11,068 nucleotides of DNA from Candidatus Nomurabacteria bacterium (lineage in GTDB: Bacteria; Patescibacteriota; Minisyncoccia; Phycocordibacterales; UBA9973): the NCBI GenBank assembly GCA_023267315.1, contig JAHFNN010000025.1, positions 1 to 11,068 of the forward strand, given 5' to 3'. The notes beneath the pieces were generated by a model. The model did not search any database, was not told the origin of the DNA, and was given only the letters and a program-made list of their open reading frames with translations. The position numbers were made by a program, and so were the translations under genes. The first letter of the stretch is position 1, and every line of letters begins with the position of its first letter. This document shows, one piece after another, positions 6,727-11,068 of the stretch.

Positions 6727-7485
6727 CTAGGCCTTATTTACATGGAGTGCATTCGGATGACGTTGACTCCACGCATAAAGTGCCACCGCAGCTGAAGCAG
6801 CCACATTCAAAGATTCACATTGTTTATGCATTGGAATAGAGAGGAGCACATCACACATTTTTCGTGTTTCAGTCCGCAAGCCAGCACCTTCATTACCAAG
6901 CACAAATACGGTTGGTGATTCAAAGACTTCAGTCGTGATGGATTGCTTTGATTCCCCTGCCATTCCATAACTCCAAAATCCGCGCTCTTTGAGGTCGCGA
7001 AGTGTGCTATTTACATTACCGATAGAAACGAGCGGTACCCGAAATGCCATACCAGCTGAAACTTTCACCACCGCACCAGTGATTGGAGCTTGGTTGTGTT
7101 CTGGAATTAAAATACCTGAAATACCAAACGCAGCAGCGGTGCGAATGATTGCACCTACATTTTGCGGATCCTGTAATTCACCTAGAAGTACGAGACAGGT
7201 ATTTGGATTGGGTTTTAGAGTTTTGATGAATTCACTATATGGCTTCACGAGTCGATCAAGTGAAAGACGTCCAATAACTCCTTGGTGTTTTGCCCCACGA
7301 TCAAGTCCACCGGTTGCATCATTACCATTCAAATCTCCAATCGGAATCTTGGCTTTTTCAAGAATTCTGATCAACTCCTTATCATTTCGCGCAGATAAAA
7401 AGACCTTCTGTATTACCTGTGGTGCGTTGCGTACAGCTTCCTCAACTGCATGTTTTCCGTAAATGTAAATTTTTTCTTGTTTCAT
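6727..7485 (-). CDS. rlmB: TrmH/SpoU-family 2'-O-ribose methyltransferase, RlmB-type (23S rRNA Gm2251)
   Basis: The 252-residue enzyme would transfer a methyl group from S-adenosylmethionine to a ribose 2'-OH, by family most likely G2251 in the P-loop of 23S rRNA. The N-terminal substrate-binding domain (about 1-75) begins with IYGKHAVEEAV, typical of RlmB. The SPOUT domain has motif 1 DPQNVGAIIRTA (106-117, with Asn109 and Arg115), motif 2 FVLGNEGAGLR (194-204) and motif 3 IPMHKQCESLNVAASAA (217-233), which together build the knotted SAM site. All key residues are present and the length is normal. I chose ATG 7485 because the putative promoter places transcription start near 7499. An in-frame GTG at 7503 would add six residues (MLKKFP) but would lie upstream of that start. 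RlmB and the related TrmH-type enzymes are hard to tell apart by sequence alone, so the exact target is inferred. Confidence 0.9.
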   Translation of the reverse strand: MKQEKIYIYGKHAVEEAVRNAPQVIQKVFLSARNDKELIRILEKAKIPIGDLNGNDATGGLDRGAKHQGVIGRLSLDRLVKPYSEFIKTLKPNPNTCLVLLGELQDPQNVGAIIRTAAAFGISGILIPEHNQAPITGAVVKVSAGMAFRVPLVSIGNVNSTLRDLKERGFWSYGMAGESKQSITTEVFESPTVFVLGNEGAGLRTETRKMCDVLLSIPMHKQCESLNVAASAAVALYAWSQRHPNALHVNKA

Positions 7486-7505
7486 TGGGAATTTTTTGAG
7501 CACTC

Positions 7506-7534
7506 ATTATATAACGAATTTTGAAAAAAATCAA
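7506..7534 (-). promoter_or_regulatory. Promoter of the RlmB-type methyltransferase gene
   Basis: On the minus strand TTGATT (7529-7534; 4 of 6) and a perfect TATAAT (7506-7511) are separated by exactly 17 bases, the optimal spacing. It occupies the short gap after the ABC transporter stop at 7546. Transcription is expected near 7499, giving a leader of about 14 nt to the ATG at 7485. It is the best promoter match in the window. Confidence 0.65.
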
Positions 7535-7545
7535 GTAGCTGATTT

Positions 7546-9321
7546 TTATTCTGCAAACTGCAATGAGTGCAATTTCTTATACGTCGGACTCTTTTTCAAG
7601 AGCTCTCTGTGTGTACCCATAGCCTCTATAGTGCCCTGGTTGAAAACTAAAATCGTATCGGCATGAATGACTGTAGAGAGCCTGTGCGCGATGATGAATG
7701 ATGTACGATTTTGAATGAGTGCATTTGTCGCTTCTGTTATCAGCTGTTCACTTTCAGTATCCAGATGACTTGTCGCTTCATCAAGAATAAGAATTCTTGG
7801 ATCACGAAGCACCGCCCGCGCAATACCAACACGCTGACGCTCACCTCCTGAGAGTTTAATACCACGCTCACCTACCACTGTTTCGTATCCCTTGTCGAGT
7901 TTTAAAATAAAATCATGTGCAAGGGCCGTCTTGGCAGCATTTTCAATCTGCTCTTTTGTTATGCCATCTTTTCCATAGGCAATATTCTCCAAAACCGTAC
8001 GTGAAAAGAGATCAACCTCTTGCGGAACCACGGCAATCTGCTCACGCAGGCTCGCCTGCGTCACATCACGTATATCATTCCCATCAATCAATATACTTCC
8101 CTTGTCCGGATCATATGAACGAAGGAGAAGATTTATGAAGGTAGTTTTACCTGAACCCGATCGCCCAACAAGCGCGACTGTCGTGCCTGAAGGAATACTG
8201 ATATCAATATCTCGAAGCGCCCAGTCACCATTATTGCGATACGAAAATGAAACATTTTTAAATTCAATCTTCTCCTGAAGTGGAGGTAAAGATCGTGCAT
8301 CTTTTTTATCAGCCACATGTAGTGGTTCATCCAAGATAGCAAAAAGTCGATCAACACGCGTTAGATTTCGACGAATACGCGTGAAGAGTGATGAGAGTGA
8401 TGAGAGTGGTTGATACGCCATATTTTGGAGCGTTACATACAATACGAAGTCACCGATCGTTGCAGTACCACGAAGCACAAACCATGCAGAAAGGCCAAGC
8501 ACCGCGACGCGTCCCGCGGTCGCGATCGCTGCTTGAATCGTCTCGACCCTACCCCAAAGTCGCTCAGCACTATATTGAATTTCTCGGGCCTTACCCATCA
8601 ACATCTGATGATTTTTAATCTCACGATCCTCTTGTGAGAATTTTTTTACCGTCAGCACATTACTTGCTACATCATACATCTCCTTTGAAACAGCTTCAAA
8701 AGAATCGTTCGACTGTTGTTCGATTTCATAAATCCTATTTGCAATATATGCAGTCGCCCACAAATAAATTGGAAATGGGACCAATATCGCAATCGCAATC
8801 CACACATTCATGTATAAAAGTGCGATAAATGATCCGAGGAAAATAATGAGTGGCGGTATGATTCTCGTTCCAATAATGTCATTGACAACTGTATAGAAAG
8901 AGATACCCCCGCGTTCAATACGTCCAATAATCTGCCCACTCGAAGAGCTATGATGGAATAGTGAATGAAGTGTCAGATATTTTTTGAATGCGAGACTGCG
9001 GACAATATCCTCCACTTTTGTCGTCATAGTAAATAGGTGGTAATTATAGACTGATTGAAGGACACTACTTATGAGTGTCGCCACCAGAATACCGACTGCA
9101 GCATAGATGAGGGTCATCCATGGAACCGCACCGCCATTTTTCACAAAAGCAGCTAAGGAATCAATGAGAGTCTTTGAAATAAATGGCACAATGATACTTG
9201 CAGCTTGAGAGATCGTGATAAGTATAATCAAAAAAGCGACCGCCTTTTTACGGTCTTTGAAATATGAGGCGATGCGTTTAAGCGTAGCAGGTTTTTTCTG
9301 TTCTGACATTATGTATTTCAT
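7546..9321 (-). CDS. Exporter-type ABC transporter (fused membrane and ATPase domains)
   Basis: This 591-residue half-transporter has a six-helix ABC exporter membrane domain (about 27-320) followed by a nucleotide-binding domain (352-590). ATPase motifs are complete: Walker A GRSGSGKTT (386-394), Q-loop Gln434 in VVPQEVDLF, signature LSGGERQ (490-496), Walker B ILILDEATSHLD (510-521, catalytic Glu515) and H-loop His546 in IIAHRLS. It would work as a dimer in the membrane, exporting lipids, peptides or drugs as in the MsbA/LmrA group; the cargo cannot be read from the sequence. No second half-transporter is next to it, so a homodimer is likeliest. Length is typical. ATG 9321 is given, but ATG 9309 (MSEQKKPATLKR) is a fair alternative: an extended -10-like TGCTAATAT (9320-9328) overlaps the upstream ATG. 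It lies 42 bp after the DUF2914-like gene. Confidence 0.93.
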   Translation of the reverse strand: MKYIMSEQKKPATLKRIASYFKDRKKAVAFLIILITISQAASIIVPFISKTLIDSLAAFVKNGGAVPWMTLIYAAVGILVATLISSVLQSVYNYHLFTMTTKVEDIVRSLAFKKYLTLHSLFHHSSSSGQIIGRIERGGISFYTVVNDIIGTRIIPPLIIFLGSFIALLYMNVWIAIAILVPFPIYLWATAYIANRIYEIEQQSNDSFEAVSKEMYDVASNVLTVKKFSQEDREIKNHQMLMGKAREIQYSAERLWGRVETIQAAIATAGRVAVLGLSAWFVLRGTATIGDFVLYVTLQNMAYQPLSSLSSLFTRIRRNLTRVDRLFAILDEPLHVADKKDARSLPPLQEKIEFKNVSFSYRNNGDWALRDIDISIPSGTTVALVGRSGSGKTTFINLLLRSYDPDKGSILIDGNDIRDVTQASLREQIAVVPQEVDLFSRTVLENIAYGKDGITKEQIENAAKTALAHDFILKLDKGYETVVGERGIKLSGGERQRVGIARAVLRDPRILILDEATSHLDTESEQLITEATNALIQNRTSFIIAHRLSTVIHADTILVFNQGTIEAMGTHRELLKKSPTYKKLHSLQFAE

Positions 9322-9363
9322 ATTAGCACAAATAGCACGGTCTAAGACCTGTGTATTGTGAAG

Positions 9364-10443
9364 TTATTTGGTGATAGTCTCAAGCACGGGCTCTTGTGGA
9401 ACGTACTCAACATTGAATCTGAGGCGTCCAATAACCTGACCATTTTTGGTCAATACATTAATTCTCCACTGGCCGGGAGGCACTGTATTTTTCACTGAGT
9501 ATGTTCGGAAACCCCCATCTCGCCCACCAAACACAGGAAGTGGTAAGCGGTTTTGAGTCACCCAACTCTGAGCACTAACATCATAGAGTTGCCACTCGTG
9601 AAAAACATCTGTTTGGAAATTACTTGGAGAAAATACTGCGCTGTATGCATAGAGCGGATCACCAGGCACAATATGCAATGTTGGTACACGGAAAAGTCGA
9701 GCAAACCAATTCTCCTCTTCTGTCGTCACAATATATTCGCCTGTATCCTTCTTCTCTAGTGAGTGATACACTTGCCCATCTTTGAGGGCGAACGGTATTG
9801 GTGGAATAAAATTCAAGAAATAGAGAATGTTCACTACCACAAAAATGGCCAAAATTGTCCGCGAAACGAGATGTCGATTCACCACAAATCGTTCATATGC
9901 AAATTTCTGTAGTATCCCGAGATAGAGAATCATAACTAAAACCGAAATGATGCTCGAGAGCATAAATACTCCCGCTCCAATCAAGTGCAAGATAACCGGT
10001 ACGATATAGATAAAAAATGAGTATAGTGAAAGGTAGAAAAGCCCGATCTGAAATACCAATCGTGAGCGGTGACGCTTCAGACGTTCATTCATCACGAACG
10101 CAACCGCAAGAATAAGCAAGAAAGGCCAAGTCACCGACAACGCTGCTGAACGAAAATAAAATACCAAAAACGTCGAGAGTAATCCTCCAAACGTAAACTG
10201 CATAATGGCGATGAGCCAGAAATGCAGCTGATCGACTTTCTTTTTGTTCTCAAGTTTATTTGCCCAAAAAATACAAATAGCGACAACAAGCAAGTGTTCA
10301 ATAATCCAAAAATTCTCCCAGAAGAAGTCCACACGCTTGAGTGCAACCGCATTAAAAACGAAACCGCCAATAAGTGCGAAAGACGATATCGGTCGTTCAT
10401 ATTTTGTATACCATGTATGCGCGCGAGAAATAATGTGTTTCAT
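9364..10443 (-). CDS. Multi-pass membrane protein with C-terminal DUF2914-like domain
   Basis: The 359-residue protein has about seven membrane segments (roughly 21-37, 47-61, 75-95, 102-118, 130-150, 155-177, 195-215) and then a soluble portion. Its C-terminal part (about 278-346) matches the DUF2914 pattern: FHEWQLYD (281-288), LPVFGGRDGGFRTYS (302-316), PPGQWRINVLT (322-332) and GQVIGRLRFNV (335-345), a beta-rich fold probably on the outer face. The function of DUF2914 is unknown; a sensing or envelope-polymer role is only a guess. Length and architecture look intact. The ATG at 10443 opens the first cytoplasmic stretch. It lies 60 bp after the ABC-F gene and 42 bp before the ABC transporter, all on the same strand, so co-transcription with the transporter is plausible. 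Confidence 0.8.
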   Translation of the reverse strand: MKHIISRAHTWYTKYERPISSFALIGGFVFNAVALKRVDFFWENFWIIEHLLVVAICIFWANKLENKKKVDQLHFWLIAIMQFTFGGLLSTFLVFYFRSAALSVTWPFLLILAVAFVMNERLKRHRSRLVFQIGLFYLSLYSFFIYIVPVILHLIGAGVFMLSSIISVLVMILYLGILQKFAYERFVVNRHLVSRTILAIFVVVNILYFLNFIPPIPFALKDGQVYHSLEKKDTGEYIVTTEEENWFARLFRVPTLHIVPGDPLYAYSAVFSPSNFQTDVFHEWQLYDVSAQSWVTQNRLPLPVFGGRDGGFRTYSVKNTVPPGQWRINVLTKNGQVIGRLRFNVEYVPQEPVLETITK

Positions 10444-10466
10444 ACAGAGAAATTGCCTATGACGTC

Positions 10467-10495
10467 ATTTTACTTCATTAAAAATAACCTCACAA
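10467..10495 (-). promoter_or_regulatory. Putative promoter of the DUF2914-like gene
   Basis: On the minus strand TTGTGA (10490-10495; 4 of 6) and TAAAAT (10467-10472; 5 of 6) are 17 bases apart. Start of transcription is expected near 10460, giving a leader of about 17 nt before ATG 10443. A 10-bp palindrome ATGACGTCAT (10459-10468) covers the expected start point and could be an operator, though a palindrome that short can occur by chance. Confidence 0.45.
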
Positions 10496-10503
10496 GCGCG
10501 ATT

Positions 10504-11068
10504 TTATTTATCGAGATCAAATGTCTCGTCAATACGAATCTGACTGACAAATTCTGGAACGTGTGAGACGAGAATCATCGCACCTTGATATTGATCGAGT
10601 GCTTTCGCAATAATCGGCAAGTGACGGAAATTGATGTGATTGGTCGGCTCATCGAGAATAAGTAATCCTGGGCGCTGGAGCACGAGTCGCGCAAACGCTA
10701 CAAGCCCCTTCTGTCCTTCTGATAGACTGCCAATTTTTGTATGAATCATTTCACCCGTGATCAGAAACCCAGCTGCCACGCTACGCATTTTCTCTTCATC
10801 AAGCTTCATGCCGGTACTTAAAATAACATCCGCAAGTGACTTATATACTGTATCTTCGAAGTTGAGTGTTGAGAAATCTTGGCGATAATATCCAACACGA
10901 ATACCTTCTTTGATAGTTGCACCTTTAGATTTTCCGGATGCGAGCGTTTCCAAAAGTGTACTTTTACCGATACCGTTCGGGCCTTTCAGAATCAAGCGCT
11001 GATTTTTCTTGAGTGATATATGCGCCGTGCGACTTACAATCTTGTGATTCTTCATCATCGTAAATGAA
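10504..11068 (-). CDS. ABC-F family ATPase, C-terminal ATPase domain (N-terminal part outside window)
   Basis: The visible 188 or so codons encode one ABC ATPase domain without membrane segments. Motifs are Walker A GPNGIGKST, a Q-loop-like VGYYRQDFSTLNFEDTVY, signature SLSEGQKG (usual form LSGGQ), Walker B LLILDEPTNHINF with the catalytic Glu, and H-switch ILVSHVPEFV. The DEPTNH form plus a cytosolic domain ending soon after the His switch is typical of the second ATPase half of ABC-F proteins, which bind the ribosomal E-site and modulate translation or confer antibiotic protection. The frame stays open past the two Met codons at 11053-11058 to the window edge (codons for Ser-Phe-Thr precede them), so those are internal and the gene starts upstream. 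The stop is TAA at 10504. Which ABC-F subfamily it belongs to cannot be told from this half. Confidence 0.87.
   Translation of the reverse strand, partial: SFTMMKNHKIVSRTAHISLKKNQRLILKGPNGIGKSTLLETLASGKSKGATIKEGIRVGYYRQDFSTLNFEDTVYKSLADVILSTGMKLDEEKMRSVAAGFLITGEMIHTKIGSLSEGQKGLVAFARLVLQRPGLLILDEPTNHINFRHLPIIAKALDQYQGAMILVSHVPEFVSQIRIDETFDLDK

Noticed and set aside
6712..6735. Small hairpin (AAGGC/GCCTT) with a T5 run at the end of the methyltransferase gene
   Set aside because: The stem is only 5 bp with a 10-nt loop and overlaps the stop codon and its own T-run; too weak to call a terminator.
7501..7503. GTG start for the methyltransferase gene
   Set aside because: The TATAAT at 7506-7511 places transcription start at or after this codon, and the added six residues do not match the family N-terminus; ATG 7485 is preferred.
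8390..8407. Perfect 9-bp tandem repeat (GATGAGAGT twice) inside the ABC transporter gene
   Set aside because: It is in frame and encodes part of a normal SLSSLS stretch after the membrane domain, so a copy change would not break the gene. Nothing suggests regulation.
9339..9349. GGTCTAAGACC inverted repeat after the DUF2914-like gene
   Set aside because: A 5-bp stem with a 1-base centre and no T-run; likely chance.
1..11068. Possible reassigned TGA codon, because no visible gene ends in TGA
   Set aside because: Nine stops (seven TAA, two TAG) is a small sample. Long ORFs contain no in-frame TGA, Trp is encoded by TGG and Gly by GGN, so the standard code is sufficient.

Overview
The window looks like a chromosomal segment of a Patescibacteria / Candidate Phyla Radiation bacterium, probably from the Parcubacteria side. 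This is inferred from protein style, not from a marker gene. The clues are a large secreted Ig/MBG-repeat protein with a poly-Gly linker, a DGDG Cys-rich motif and a C-terminal peptidoglycan-binding-like domain; a membrane-anchored CAP-domain protein with a His-rich N-terminus; many small integral membrane proteins; AT-rich spacers; and no Shine-Dalgarno sequence at a usual distance from any visible start codon. The standard genetic code fits: all visible genuine stops are TAA or TAG, and TGA is not used inside genes.

Layout: all genes but one lie on the minus strand, so transcription mostly runs from high to low coordinates. In that order: the C-terminal half of an ABC-F ATPase (10504-11068, cut by the window edge); a multi-pass membrane protein ending in a DUF2914-like domain (9364-10443); an exporter-type ABC half-transporter (7546-9321); an RlmB/TrmH-type 2'-O-ribose methyltransferase (6727-7485) behind the best promoter in the window; a DUF2238/YjdF-type membrane protein (6070-6684); a DUF2231 membrane protein (5489-6019); and a CPBP/CAAX-type intramembrane protease (4847-5482) 6 bp behind it. 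A lone plus-strand gene of unknown function (4277-4774) ends in a strong intrinsic terminator and converges on the protease gene. Then comes a large surface-protein gene (731-3941), split by a frameshift, and a truncated CAP-domain gene (1-632).

The main observation is in the surface-protein gene. A 7-bp tandem duplication (TATTAAA twice, 1783-1796) throws it out of frame at the junction between two Ig-like repeats. Removing one copy restores a continuous 1067-residue protein with a signal peptide, four MBG-type repeats, three Ig-like repeats, an InlB-type repeat, a poly-Gly linker and a PG-binding-like domain. As it stands, the exported N-terminal part would lack the putative wall-binding end. 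This may be a fresh mutation, a slippage-type switch or a population/assembly variant.

The second theme is start-site architecture. Several genes have a -10-like hexamer only about 6-14 nt upstream of the start codon and none has a properly spaced ribosome-binding site, which points to leaderless or very short-leader mRNAs. I found no RNA genes, insertion sequences, CRISPR arrays or clearly new defence system.
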